Source of the DNA: Actinomycetospora endophytica | Lineage (GTDB): Bacteria; Actinomycetota; Actinomycetes; Mycobacteriales; Pseudonocardiaceae | Direction: 5' to 3' | Assembly (NCBI RefSeq): GCF_021026375.1 | Contig: NZ_JAJNDB010000006.1 | Coordinates: 372,001-436,000 of the forward strand | DNA length: 64,000 nucleotides | In this document: positions 14,451 through 22,211 of the stretch, piece after piece | Position numbering within the stretch: the stretch's first letter is position 1 | Layout of the letters: the number at the start of each line of letters is the position of its first letter | Position numbers and translations under genes: made by a program | The notes under the pieces: generated by a model | Database searches by the model: none | What the model was told of the DNA's origin: nothing | Seen by the model: the letters and a program-made list of their open reading frames with translations, nothing else

Positions 14451-16934
14451 TCACGGGCCGGAGAACGCCTGCAGGAAGCGGTCCCGGAACGCCTCCATCG
14501 GCCAGGTCGGGGCGGTCGGGGGCGGCCGGAGTCCGTCGGTCCAGCCCCAGCTCGCCGTCCGCGCGAGCACCGCAGGATCCCGGGAGATGATCGACATCGG
14601 CACGTCGCGCCCCGCACCGGGTCCGGTGACGAGCGGGGCGGGCTGGTGGTCGCCGACGGCGATCACGACGAGGTTCGGGTCGTTCGAGCGCTGCACCCAC
14701 GAGGTCAGGGCGTCCATCGTGTACGCGATCGACTGCGCGTACCCGGCGCGGGCCTGGGACTCCGCCGTGCTGCCGGGGGGTTCCGGCGGGTTGGGGAGCT
14801 GGCCGTCGAACACCGAGCCGTCGCCGAGCTGGTCCCACCCGATCATGTGCGGCAGCGGTTGCCAGGGCGCGTGGCTGGAGACGAGGTCGATCTCGGCCAT
14901 CATCGGCGGGCGGGGAGCGGGCTTGTCGAGCTCGAGCTGGTCGAAGCGGTCGAGCACGAACTGGTCGGGCATGGACGCCCAGCCGAACGACGGGCCGCGG
15001 TACCCGAGCTGGCGCACGTTGTACGCCCGGTCGTAGCCGTAGAAGGCGCCCTCGGGCCACGGGCGCGTGGTGCCCGGCTGCATCGCGACGGTGTCCCACC
15101 CGGCCCGGCGGAACGCGGCGGAGAGCGTGAACCGGGTGCTGGAGGTGAGCGTGAGGTAACGCTGCTCGTTGTCGACGTGGAGCCCGGAGAGCAGCGTCGC
15201 GTGCGCGAGCCAGCTCCCGCTGCCCACCACCGACGACGACAGGAACCCGCTGCGGGCGCCCCAGCCGGCAGCCGGGAGGTCCCGGTCGGCGCGGTCGAGC
15301 ACCGGGGTCACCGTCGGCGCCAGGCCGGGATCGGTGAGCGCCGCGCGGCCGTAGCTCTCGACGATCGCCAGGACGACGTCCTTGCCGCGCAGTGCGGTGA
15401 GCAGGTCGGGCGCGGGGACCCCGGACCACGCGTCGGCGCGGGACTGCGCGGCGAACGCGTCGGCGTCGCGCAGCGAGGTGAGGGTGATGTGGGCGCGGAC
15501 GGTCGCGCCCGCTGCCGTGCTGGCGGCCGCGAGCGGGACGCCCGGCGCGATCGTCGTCCCGGCCACCACCGCCACCAGCCACACCGCGCCGAGCACGCCG
15601 AGCGCCCGCAGCACGACCCGGCGGTGGACATCGGCCCGGGTCACGACACGGCGCGCGGCCAGGGCGGCTCCGCCGAGGAGCACGACGCCGAGCACGACGG
15701 CGGCGACGATCGCCCCGATCTCCGCCGCCCGACCGTAGGTGCTGGCGACGAACTCGACGCCGTCGGCGACGAGCGCCCGGTCGAGGACCGGGTCGAACGG
15801 GCGGGCGAGGACGGTCGCGAACCCGACGTCGAACGCGGTCAGCACCGCCCAGGCCCCCAGCAGCGCCCCCGCGACGAGGGCCACCGGGACGCGGACCCGG
15901 CGGGGCAGGAGCAGCAGCAGCGCGAGCCCGGCCACTCCCTCGATCGGCAGCCGCAGGTACACCTCGGGGATCACCGCGCCCGGGTCCTGCGGCGCCACCA
16001 GCACCGCACCGAGGACCAGCACGGCGACGACGGTGAGCGTGGCGCCGAGCGCCCGCCGCCATCCCGGTCGCGTCGGCCCGGCCGCACCCCGCTCGCCGTC
16101 GTCGTCGGGCGTCTCGCCGGCCGCACCGCGCTCGCCGTCCGAGTCACCCCCCGCACGAGGGGAACCCTCGTCCTCGTAGAACGACGCGATCCTCCCCTCG
16201 CGCGGCACCGCACCCGGACGATGCCGGGCCAGCCAGACCACCGAGACCCCGAACGACCACACCAGCGCGGCCAGGGCCACCGCGACGAGGACCGTCGAGG
16301 CCACGCGCGGCAGAACGTCAGCCGCCGCGACCACGAGCGCCACGCCCTGCACCGCCGCGACGACCTTCGCCGAGCGCCGGACCGGCAACGACCCCCGCAG
16401 CCACGGCAGCACCCAGCCGGCGGCGACGAAGGCGTAGCGCATCCCGCCGACCGCGAGGACCCAGACGCCCAGGTCGCCGGCGACCTGGACCGAGAGCACG
16501 GCCAGCAGCGCCGCGTCGAGCTCGGAGTCGAACCGTGCGCCGAGCTCGCTGACCGTCCGGGTCCGGCGGGCGACCTGCCCGTCGACCGCGTCGAGCAGCA
16601 GCGCGGCGACCGTCAGCGCGACCAGCGTCGTCGTCGGCGCCGGGCGGGAGCCCGCGATCTCCTGGACGACCAGCCCGGCGACCCCGCCGACCAGGACCGC
16701 CCGCAACGCCGTGACGCTGCCCGCGGGGCCGAGCGTCGACGCGCCCGCCTGCCGGGCCGCCCGGGTGACGAGCGCCGCGGTGAGCGCCAGGAACGTCCCG
16801 CCCCCGAGCCAGCCCGCGGTCCGCAGCCCGGCGAACACCGTGAGCAGCGCGAACAGGCCGACCGCGACGACGGCGGCCACGGCCACGGTCGCCACGACCG
16901 AGGGACGGACGAGCATCGCGGCGGGTCGGGGCAT
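14451..16934 (-). CDS. CDP-alcohol phosphotransferase fused to LtaS-like sulfatase/phosphotransferase
   Basis: 827 residues from ATG 16934 (ATG 16958 possible). Residues about 40-240 form a membrane CDP-alcohol phosphotransferase with the complete motif D115-x2-D118-G119-x2-A122-R123-x8-G132-x3-D136-x3-D140. These enzymes join a CDP-activated lipid to an alcohol such as inositol phosphate or glycerol phosphate. An acidic linker (about 250-290) with DGERGAAG repeated twice leads to five further transmembrane helices and an alkaline-phosphatase-fold domain (about 515-827): VESYGR with E526, a likely nucleophile in GSGSWLAHATLLSGLH, VSSHAPW, and GDHQPAP with D762/H763, as in LtaS-type lipid phosphotransferases. 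Both halves look catalytically intact. The fused pair suggests making and then modifying a phospho-head-group. It is divergent from the dehydrogenase-PTPS-GT-methyltransferase-flippase series. Confidence 0.82.
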   Translation of the reverse strand: MPRPAAMLVRPSVVATVAVAAVVAVGLFALLTVFAGLRTAGWLGGGTFLALTAALVTRAARQAGASTLGPAGSVTALRAVLVGGVAGLVVQEIAGSRPAPTTTLVALTVAALLLDAVDGQVARRTRTVSELGARFDSELDAALLAVLSVQVAGDLGVWVLAVGGMRYAFVAAGWVLPWLRGSLPVRRSAKVVAAVQGVALVVAAADVLPRVASTVLVAVALAALVWSFGVSVVWLARHRPGAVPREGRIASFYEDEGSPRAGGDSDGERGAAGETPDDDGERGAAGPTRPGWRRALGATLTVVAVLVLGAVLVAPQDPGAVIPEVYLRLPIEGVAGLALLLLLPRRVRVPVALVAGALLGAWAVLTAFDVGFATVLARPFDPVLDRALVADGVEFVASTYGRAAEIGAIVAAVVLGVVLLGGAALAARRVVTRADVHRRVVLRALGVLGAVWLVAVVAGTTIAPGVPLAAASTAAGATVRAHITLTSLRDADAFAAQSRADAWSGVPAPDLLTALRGKDVVLAIVESYGRAALTDPGLAPTVTPVLDRADRDLPAAGWGARSGFLSSSVVGSGSWLAHATLLSGLHVDNEQRYLTLTSSTRFTLSAAFRRAGWDTVAMQPGTTRPWPEGAFYGYDRAYNVRQLGYRGPSFGWASMPDQFVLDRFDQLELDKPAPRPPMMAEIDLVSSHAPWQPLPHMIGWDQLGDGSVFDGQLPNPPEPPGSTAESQARAGYAQSIAYTMDALTSWVQRSNDPNLVVIAVGDHQPAPLVTGPGAGRDVPMSIISRDPAVLARTASWGWTDGLRPPPTAPTWPMEAFRDRFLQAFSGP

Positions 16935-16976
16935 CCACCTATCGTCACCCGGACGCATGACGGATCGACACTCACC

Positions 16977-16991
16977 CCGCGCTCGGCGCGG
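16977..16991 (+). promoter_or_regulatory. Leader hairpin before dehydrogenase gene
   Basis: CCGCGC-TCG-GCGCGG is a perfect 6-bp stem with a 3-nt loop. It ends 6 nt before GGAGGAG (16998-17004), in a position where folding could affect access to that Shine-Dalgarno sequence. Confidence 0.4.
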
Positions 16992-17010
16992 CAACACGGA
17001 GGAGCTCACC

Positions 17011-17979
17011 CTGGATCGGACCGCGCTCGCCTACCGGGTCCTCGAGCCGGGACACGGCGCCGTCGTCGAGGTGGAGGTCCCCGAACCGGGACCCGACGAC
17101 GTCGTCGTCCGCACCCGGCACTCGGCCGTCAGCCGGGGCACCGAGCTGCTGGTGCTCCGCGGCGGGGTGCCGCCGAGCCAGTACGGGGTGATGCGGGCGC
17201 CGTTCCAGGTCGGCGAGTTCCCCGGACCGGTGACCTACGGCTACCTCGCGGTCGGCGCCGTCGAGCAGGGGCCGGCCGAGCTGCGCGGTCGCGACGTGTT
17301 CTGCCTCCACCCGCACCAGACCCGGTTCGTGGTCCCCACGTCGGCCGTCAGTCCGGTCCCGGACGACGTCCCGGCGACGCGGGCCGTGCTCGCGGGCACC
17401 GTCGAGACCGCGGTGAACGCGCTCTGGGACGCCGCGCCGCGGGTCGGTGACCGGATCGCGGTGGTGGGCGGCGGGATGGTCGGGTGCGCGGTGGCGGCAC
17501 TGCTCGCGCCGATGCCCGGGGTGCGGGTCGAGCTGGTCGACGTCGACCCGGCGCGGGCGGCGGTGGCGGACGCGCTCGGCGTCGGCTTCGCCCGGCCCGA
17601 CGACGCCGCGGGCGGCTGCGACCTGGTGGTCCACGCCAGCGCGACGGAGGCCGGGCTCGCCCGCTCGCTGGAGCTGCTCGGCGTCGAGGGCGAGGTGATC
17701 GAGCTGTCCTGGTACGGCGACCGCGCGCCGCGGGTGCCGCTCGGCGAGGGCTTCCATCCCGGTCGGCTCGCGATCCGGGGGAGTCAGGTGGGGCGGGTGT
17801 CGCCGGCGCGCCAGGCCCGTTGGACCTACGCCGACCGGATGGCGCTCGCTCTGCGGCTGCTCGCCGACGACCGGTTCGAGGCGCTGATCACCGAGGTGGT
17901 CGCGTTCGGGACGCTGCCGGAGACGATGACGCGGCTGGCGGCCGGTACGCCGGGCCTCGGTGTGCGCGTCGACTACTGA
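17011..17979 (+). CDS. MDR-family dehydrogenase without zinc-binding cysteines
   Basis: 322 residues if translation begins at CTG 17011, which follows GGAGGAG by 6 nt; the in-frame ATG at 16957 would add an Arg-rich 18-residue leader with no ribosome site of its own. The protein has the medium-chain dehydrogenase order: GroES-like start with RHSAVSRGTELLVL, substrate region, then GDRIAVVGGGMVGCAVAALLA, a GxGxxG cofactor site, and VELVDVDPARAAVADALG. Catalytic and structural zinc Cys are missing, and HPHQTRFVVP replaces the usual segment. It resembles BchC-like and threonine-dehydrogenase-like proteins. It heads the PTPS-GT-methyltransferase-flippase run and is probably its oxidoreductase. Confidence 0.75.
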   Translation: MDRTALAYRVLEPGHGAVVEVEVPEPGPDDVVVRTRHSAVSRGTELLVLRGGVPPSQYGVMRAPFQVGEFPGPVTYGYLAVGAVEQGPAELRGRDVFCLHPHQTRFVVPTSAVSPVPDDVPATRAVLAGTVETAVNALWDAAPRVGDRIAVVGGGMVGCAVAALLAPMPGVRVELVDVDPARAAVADALGVGFARPDDAAGGCDLVVHASATEAGLARSLELLGVEGEVIELSWYGDRAPRVPLGEGFHPGRLAIRGSQVGRVSPARQARWTYADRMALALRLLADDRFEALITEVVAFGTLPETMTRLAAGTPGLGVRVDY

Positions 17980-18000
17980 CGTCAACCAACGGAGTTGATC

Positions 18001-18399
18001 ATGTTCTCGGTGACCGTCCGCGACCACGTCATGGTCGCCCACAGCTTCACCGGCGCGGTGTTCGGACCGGCGCAGGCGCTGCACGGCGCCACGTTCGTCG
18101 TCGACGCCACGTTCCGCCGCCCCGAGCTGGACGGGGACAACATCGTCGTCGACATCGGTCTGGCGACGTCCGCGCTCGGTGCGGTGCTCGACGACCTGCG
18201 CTACCGGAACCTCGATGACGACCCCGCCTTCGCCGGCGTCAACACGACCACGGAGTTCCTCGCGCAGGTCGTGGCCGACCGGCTCGCGGCGCGCATCCAC
18301 GCCGGCGACCTCGGCGAGGGTGCCCGTGGGATCGCGGCGATCGCGGTGGAACTGCAGGAGTCGCACGTCGCGCGGGCCGGGTACGAGCGGGCCCTGTGA
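18001..18399 (+). CDS. 6-pyruvoyl-tetrahydropterin synthase / QueD-like protein with incomplete zinc site
   Basis: 132 residues; ATG 18001 follows CGGAG by 6 nt. Fold markers of the PTPS/QueD family are present: the first-strand His (VAHSF, H14), LHG (H28) before a beta-hairpin, a [24 protein letters not shown] segment equivalent to the D-F-x2-L helix, and [16 protein letters not shown] matching NPTAENLA with the catalytic Glu position. In the family H-x12-H-G-H binds Zn2+ and a Cys precedes it; here the third ligand is A30 and no Cys is present in the loop [10 protein letters not shown]. Activity on dihydroneopterin triphosphate is therefore doubtful. No queC, queE or folE gene is near. It lies 21 nt after the dehydrogenase, in the same operon. 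Confidence 0.75.
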   Translation: MFSVTVRDHVMVAHSFTGAVFGPAQALHGATFVVDATFRRPELDGDNIVVDIGLATSALGAVLDDLRYRNLDDDPAFAGVNTTTEFLAQVVADRLAARIHAGDLGEGARGIAAIAVELQESHVARAGYERAL

Positions 18400-18460
18400 C
18401 GTCAGCGATGCGGCACCGCTGTCGTCCAACGTCAGCAGCTCCACATCCTCGCGCGGGCCG

Positions 18461-19522
18461 ATGATCGTCCACGCCGTCCTCCCCGGCGACGTCCACACCG
18501 TCCCGAGTGGCGGCAACGTCTACGACCGGCGGGTGCTGCGCGGGCTCCGGGAACTCGGCATCGACGTCGTCGAGCACCTGCTGCCGGGCGCGTGGCCGCG
18601 CGGCGAGGCGGCCGCCGTCGCGAACGTCCTGGACGACGTTCCCGACGCCGGGTCGGTGCTGCTGGACGGCCTCGTCGCCTGCGGGGTGCCGGACGCGCTC
18701 GCACCGCACGCCGACCGGCTGCGGCTGGTGGTGCTCGTGCACCTGCCGCTGGCCGACGAGCACGGGCTCCCCGCGGCCACCGCCCGCGACCTCGACGCCC
18801 GCGAGCGCGCGGCCCTGGGATGCGCCACGACGGTGGTGACGACGAGCCGGTGGACCGCCGACCGGGTCGTCGCCAGCCACGGGCTCGACCCGGCCCGGGT
18901 GCTCGTCGCACCGCCCGGCGTCGATCCGGCGCGGGCCGCACGAGGCTCCGCCGTCACCGGGACCCCGCCGCGGCTGCTGTGCCTCGGCGCGCTCACCCCG
19001 ACCAAGGGCCAGGACGTGCTGATCGAGGCGCTGGCCCGTGTGGCCGACCGGTCGTGGACGTGCGTGCTCGCCGGACCGACGACCCGCGACCCCGGCTTCG
19101 TCGTGCGGCTCCGTCGGGCGATTGCGCACCACGGCCTCGCCGAGCGCGTCACGGCGCCCGGCACACTGACCGGCCGGGCCCTGGACGCGGCGTGGACGGC
19201 CACCGATCTGCTCGTGCTCCCCTCGCGGACGGAGACGTTCGGGATGGTCGTCACCGAGGCGCTGGCCCGCGGGATCCCGGTCGTGGCGAGCCGGGTCGGC
19301 GGGGTCTCCGAAGCGGTGGGCACGACGGGGCCGATGCCCGGAATCTGGGTACCGACTGAGAACGTTGGGGCGCTCGCCGCAGCACTGGTCAGGTGGCTGG
19401 AGGACCCGGTGCTGCGTTCCGGGTGGAAACTCTCAGCGCTCGGACGGCGAGGCACGCTGATGCCGTGGACCTCGACCTGTCACCGGATCGCGTGGACGTT
19501 CCGCTCCCCCGGGCCCGGCTGA
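18461..19522 (+). CDS. Glycosyltransferase family 4 protein
   Basis: 353 residues from ATG 18461. GT-B fold: the N-terminal half starts MIVHAVLPGDVHTVPSGGNVYDRRVLRGL, typical of acceptor-binding domains, and TTSRWTADRVVASHGLDPARVLVAPPGVDP links the halves. The donor domain has PRLLCLGALTPTKGQDVLIEAL and the E-x7-E region SRTETFGMVVTEALARGIPVVAS, with the two Glu residues that hold the nucleotide sugar. It probably transfers a sugar from a nucleoside diphosphate donor to a lipid or metabolite made by this locus. Its last 58 bp overlap the methyltransferase gene in a different frame. Confidence 0.88.
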   Translation: MIVHAVLPGDVHTVPSGGNVYDRRVLRGLRELGIDVVEHLLPGAWPRGEAAAVANVLDDVPDAGSVLLDGLVACGVPDALAPHADRLRLVVLVHLPLADEHGLPAATARDLDARERAALGCATTVVTTSRWTADRVVASHGLDPARVLVAPPGVDPARAARGSAVTGTPPRLLCLGALTPTKGQDVLIEALARVADRSWTCVLAGPTTRDPGFVVRLRRAIAHHGLAERVTAPGTLTGRALDAAWTATDLLVLPSRTETFGMVVTEALARGIPVVASRVGGVSEAVGTTGPMPGIWVPTENVGALAAALVRWLEDPVLRSGWKLSALGRRGTLMPWTSTCHRIAWTFRSPGPG

Positions 19523-20322
19523 GCGCACCCGGCTCGCCGGTCTGCACGCCGGACTGGCTCGGGCTGCGTGAGCCCGCCGACCACGCCGCCCGCGCGGGCG
19601 AGCTGGCCGACCGCCTGGCCGACCGGCTCGGAGCCTGGCCGGGTGCGCGCGACGTCGTGGTCCGCGACGTCGGGTGCGGCACCGGCTCGATGGGACGCTG
19701 GCTCGCGCCACGGCTGGCCCGGCCGCAGCGCTGGGTGCTCCAGGACCGCGACGCCGACCTCGCGCACCGGGCGGCCGCCGCGACGCCGGTCCCCGCCACG
19801 GCCCTCGTCGGGGACCTCGCCGACGACGACACGCTCGCCGGCACCGACGTCCTCGTCTGCTCGGCCCTGCTCGACCTGCTCACCGCGTCCGACGTCGAGG
19901 GCCTCGCCGCGCGCTGCGCCGAGGCCGGCTGCGCCGCGCTGCTGACGCTCTCCGTCACCGGCGTCGTCGCGCTCGACCCCGTCGACCCGCTCGACGACGA
20001 CATCGCGGCCGCGTTCGACGCCCACCAGCGCCGCGACGGCCGGCTCGGCCCGGACGCCCCCGACGTCGCCGAGGCCGCCTTCGCCCGGCACGGGTACGCG
20101 GTCCACCGCCGGCCGAGCCCCTGGCGCCTCGGGCCCGGGAACGCCGCCCTCGTCGAGGAGTGGCTGCGCGGCCGGATCGACGCGGCCTGCGCCCAGGACC
20201 CGGCGCTGCTCGCGGTCGCGGAGCCCTACCTGCGCCGCCGGCTCGAGACGCTGCGCGCCGGGAACCTCTACGGCGAGGTCGGCCACGCCGACCTGCTGGC
20301 CCTGCCCGGGACGGACCGGTGA
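19465..20322 (+). CDS. Class I SAM-dependent methyltransferase
   Basis: 285 residues from GTG 19465, in frame with the only plausible N-terminus (DLDLSPDRVDVPLPRARL). The SAM-binding motif I is VVVRDVGCGTGSMGRWLAPRL near residues 57-77, followed by WVLQDRDADLA (motif post-I) and GTDVLVCSALLDLLTASDV (motif II). The target is unknown; the C-terminal part (WLRGRIDAACAQDPALLAVAEPYLRRRL) is helical. The gene starts inside the glycosyltransferase and ends in a GTGA overlap with the flippase-like gene, so the three are tightly coupled and probably stoichiometric. Confidence 0.82.
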   Translation: MDLDLSPDRVDVPLPRARLSAPGSPVCTPDWLGLREPADHAARAGELADRLADRLGAWPGARDVVVRDVGCGTGSMGRWLAPRLARPQRWVLQDRDADLAHRAAAATPVPATALVGDLADDDTLAGTDVLVCSALLDLLTASDVEGLAARCAEAGCAALLTLSVTGVVALDPVDPLDDDIAAAFDAHQRRDGRLGPDAPDVAEAAFARHGYAVHRRPSPWRLGPGNAALVEEWLRGRIDAACAQDPALLAVAEPYLRRRLETLRAGNLYGEVGHADLLALPGTDR

Positions 20323-21269
20323 GGGCGCTCAAGCTCGTGCTCGGTGCCGCGGTGGTCGTCGCGGTGGTCGCGCGTCTCGGATCCGGGGCGGTGCTCGACG
20401 GGATCCGCGCGGTGTCGCCGGGAGCCGTGGTGCTCGCCCTGGTCCTCGGGGCGGTCACGACGGCGGCGTCCGCGGCGCGCTGGTGCCTGGTCGCCCGCGG
20501 AACGGGGCTCTCGATCGGCTTCGGCGGCGCGGTCGGCGACTGCTACCGCGCGCAGTTCCTGAACTCGGTGCTGCCCGCGGGCGTGCTCGGCGACGTGCAC
20601 CGGGCCGTGGACCACGGCCGGCGCAACGGCGACCTCGCCCGCGGCGTCCGTGCCGTGGTCCTCGAGCGGGTCGCGGGTCAGGTCGTCGTCGTGGTGGTCG
20701 GCGCGGCGGTGCTGCTCGCGGTCCCGAGCCCGGTGCGGGGCATGGTCGGCGGGCTCGGGCCGGCGGCTCTCGTGGCGGGCGGGCTGGGCCTCCTGGCGCT
20801 CGGCCTCGCGGCGGTCCCGCCCATCCGTCGCCGCCTGGCGCCGCTGGCCACCGCCACCCGCGACGGCCTGCTGACCGCCCGGACCGGTCCGGGCGTGCTC
20901 GGCCTCTCCCTGCTCGCGATGGCAGGTCACCTGGCACTGCTCGTGGTGGCCGCGCTCGCGGTCGGGGTGCAGGCGTCGCCCGGCGAGCTGCTCCCGCTGC
21001 TGGTACTGCCGCTGCTGGCGATGGGGGTGCCGCTGAACGTGGGCGGCTGGGGACCGCGGGAGGCGACGACGGCGGTGTCGTTCGGCGTCGCCGGCCTCGG
21101 CGCCCCGACCGGGTTGGCGACGGCCGTGGCCTTCGGGGTGCTCGCGCTGGTGTCGACGCTGCCCGGGCTCGGGGTGCTCCTGCTGCGCCGGACGGTCCAA
21201 CGACGGGCCGCCACCTCGCCGAACTCGCCGCGGTTCACATTTCGGGCACGCCGTCCGTCAGTAGCGTGA
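20319..21269 (+). CDS. Flippase-like membrane protein (LPG synthase TM region, UPF0104)
   Basis: 316 residues from a GTG overlapping the previous stop. It has seven to eight hydrophobic helices and the family segments GAVGDCYRAQFLNSVLPAGVLGDVHRA and VPLNVGGWGPREATTAVSFGVAGL, seen in the membrane domain of lysylphosphatidylglycerol synthase and related AglD-like proteins thought to flip or carry lipid-linked substrates. The aminoacyl-transfer domain of MprF is absent. In this operon it would move the product of the glycosyltransferase and methyltransferase across the membrane. This role is inference from context. Confidence 0.78.
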   Translation: MRALKLVLGAAVVVAVVARLGSGAVLDGIRAVSPGAVVLALVLGAVTTAASAARWCLVARGTGLSIGFGGAVGDCYRAQFLNSVLPAGVLGDVHRAVDHGRRNGDLARGVRAVVLERVAGQVVVVVVGAAVLLAVPSPVRGMVGGLGPAALVAGGLGLLALGLAAVPPIRRRLAPLATATRDGLLTARTGPGVLGLSLLAMAGHLALLVVAALAVGVQASPGELLPLLVLPLLAMGVPLNVGGWGPREATTAVSFGVAGLGAPTGLATAVAFGVLALVSTLPGLGVLLLRRTVQRRAATSPNSPRFTFRARRPSVA

Positions 21270-21871
21270 CGAGCGTGCTCATCCTCGTCCGCCACGGCCT
21301 GACGAGCGCCAACCAGCAGGGGCTCCTGCTCGGGCGAGCGGACCCGCCGTTGTGCGACGACGGCCGGGAGCAGGCCGAGGCGCTGGCCCGGACCCTCCCG
21401 GCGCCGACGCGGCTGATCAGCAGCCCCCTGGGCCGGGCCCGGGAGACCGCCGAGACGATCGCCGCCGTGTCCGGTGTCGGCGTCGAGATCGACGACCGGT
21501 GGATCGAGCTGGACTACGGCGACCTCGACGGCTGCCCCGCCTCCGCGCTCGACCCCGAGGGATGGCGGACCTGGCGCGACGACCCCACCTTCGTTCCCGC
21601 CGGCGGCGAGTCGATCGCGGCGGTCGGTGCCCGGGTCCGGGCGGCGTGCCGGGACCTGACGGGCGCGGCGGCGGCCGGCGACGTGATCGTCGTCAGCCAC
21701 GTCTCCCCGATCAAGGCCGCGACCGCGTGGGCGCTCGGGGCCGGCGACGAGGTGACCTGGCGGATGTGGGTGTCCGACGCCGCGGTGTGCCGGATCGACA
21801 CCTCCGGGTCGGCGCCCCGGCTGCTCGCGTTCAACGACGTCACCGCGCACGCCGCGGCGCCCGTGCCCTGA
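21266..21871 (+). CDS. Histidine phosphatase family (phosphoglycerate mutase-like)
   Basis: 201 residues from GTG 21266 (GTGA overlap with the flippase-like stop); GTG 21275 is an alternative. The phosphohistidine motif is VRHG (H10), with R-T-A-E-T-A-type ISSPLGRARETAETIAAV near 50-67, catalytic Glu in ELDYGDLDG, and the second His in VVSHVSPIKAATAWALG near 155. All active-site residues of the branch 1 superfamily are present. It could be a phosphatase acting on an intermediate of the upstream pathway, or a general cofactor phosphatase simply coupled to it. Confidence 0.85.
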   Translation: MTSVLILVRHGLTSANQQGLLLGRADPPLCDDGREQAEALARTLPAPTRLISSPLGRARETAETIAAVSGVGVEIDDRWIELDYGDLDGCPASALDPEGWRTWRDDPTFVPAGGESIAAVGARVRAACRDLTGAAAAGDVIVVSHVSPIKAATAWALGAGDEVTWRMWVSDAAVCRIDTSGSAPRLLAFNDVTAHAAAPVP

Positions 21872-21963
21872 ACTCGCCTCACGGCGCGCGGGTCGAGTGG
21901 GACCCCCACGGCTGCGGCGCCGACCGTGACAGTCCACTCGGCGGAGGCCCGGGCGCCGGGGTG

Positions 21964-22026
21964 TGATCACCGGGACGGTGTGGCTGCCGCCGGGCCCTGA
22001 CGACGACCATGAGGTCCCGGTGATCA
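21964..22026. repeat. Palindromic repeat copy, TGATCACCGGGAC arms
   Basis: 13-bp perfect arms TGATCACCGGGAC (21964-21976) and GTCCCGGTGATCA (22014-22026) enclose 37 bp containing GGTGTGGCTGCCG, a core shared with the copy at 57213-57278. Confidence 0.8.
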
Positions 22027-22054
22027 CCCGAGGACGGGGCCGGGGCACCCACCC

Positions 22055-22120
22055 GGTGACCAACGGGCCTGGGTTGCTGCCGCACCGATCGCCGACGACC
22101 ACCCAGGCCTGCTGATCATG
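22055..22120. repeat. Degenerate copy of 66-bp palindromic repeat
   Basis: ACCAACGGGCCTGGGTTGCTGCCG at the left and CCAGGCCTGCTGATCATG at the right parallel the 66-bp element at 57213-57278 (ATCAACGGGCCTG and GGCCCGTTGATCATG). Arms match at about 13 of 18 positions. Confidence 0.65.
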
Positions 22121-22141
22121 AACGGGAAGCCCGTGATCATG
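22117..22141. repeat. Minimal remnant of palindromic repeat
   Basis: CATGAACGGG-AAG-CCCGTGATCATG: the ends of the element with the central part missing and 2 nt lost from the left arm. It shares its first four bases with the end of the preceding copy. Confidence 0.55.
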
Positions 22142-22211
22142 CGGTGTCGCCCGGCCGGATGGAGCAGGATGCGGCCCGGACGCTGTGGCACGGGCGACGA
22201 GGAGGCGGCCG

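Larger units (their letters stand above)
21872..22211. other. Intergenic repeat cluster
   Basis: No gene is supported. Three members of the TGATCA palindrome family lie head to tail (21964-22026, 22055-22120, 22117-22141). The rest is unstructured except GGGTCGAGTGGGAC near 21890 and a partly matching GTCCACTC near 21931. Confidence 0.7.

Noticed and set aside
16957-17010. Short leader peptide gene MTDRHSPRARRGN
   Set aside because: No stop before the dehydrogenase frame; it is either an N-terminal extension or untranslated leader.
14319-17450. Plus-strand open frame opposite the CDP-alcohol transferase/sulfatase gene
   Set aside because: Low-complexity Arg/Gly/His composition and no domain; the minus-strand protein has complete motifs for both domains.
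14451-21871. Known queuosine or folate cluster
   Set aside because: The PTPS-like protein has no queC, queE, queF or folE neighbour, and its zinc site is incomplete.
21872-22211. CRISPR array
   Set aside because: The repeats are palindromic elements of different lengths with no regular spacers.
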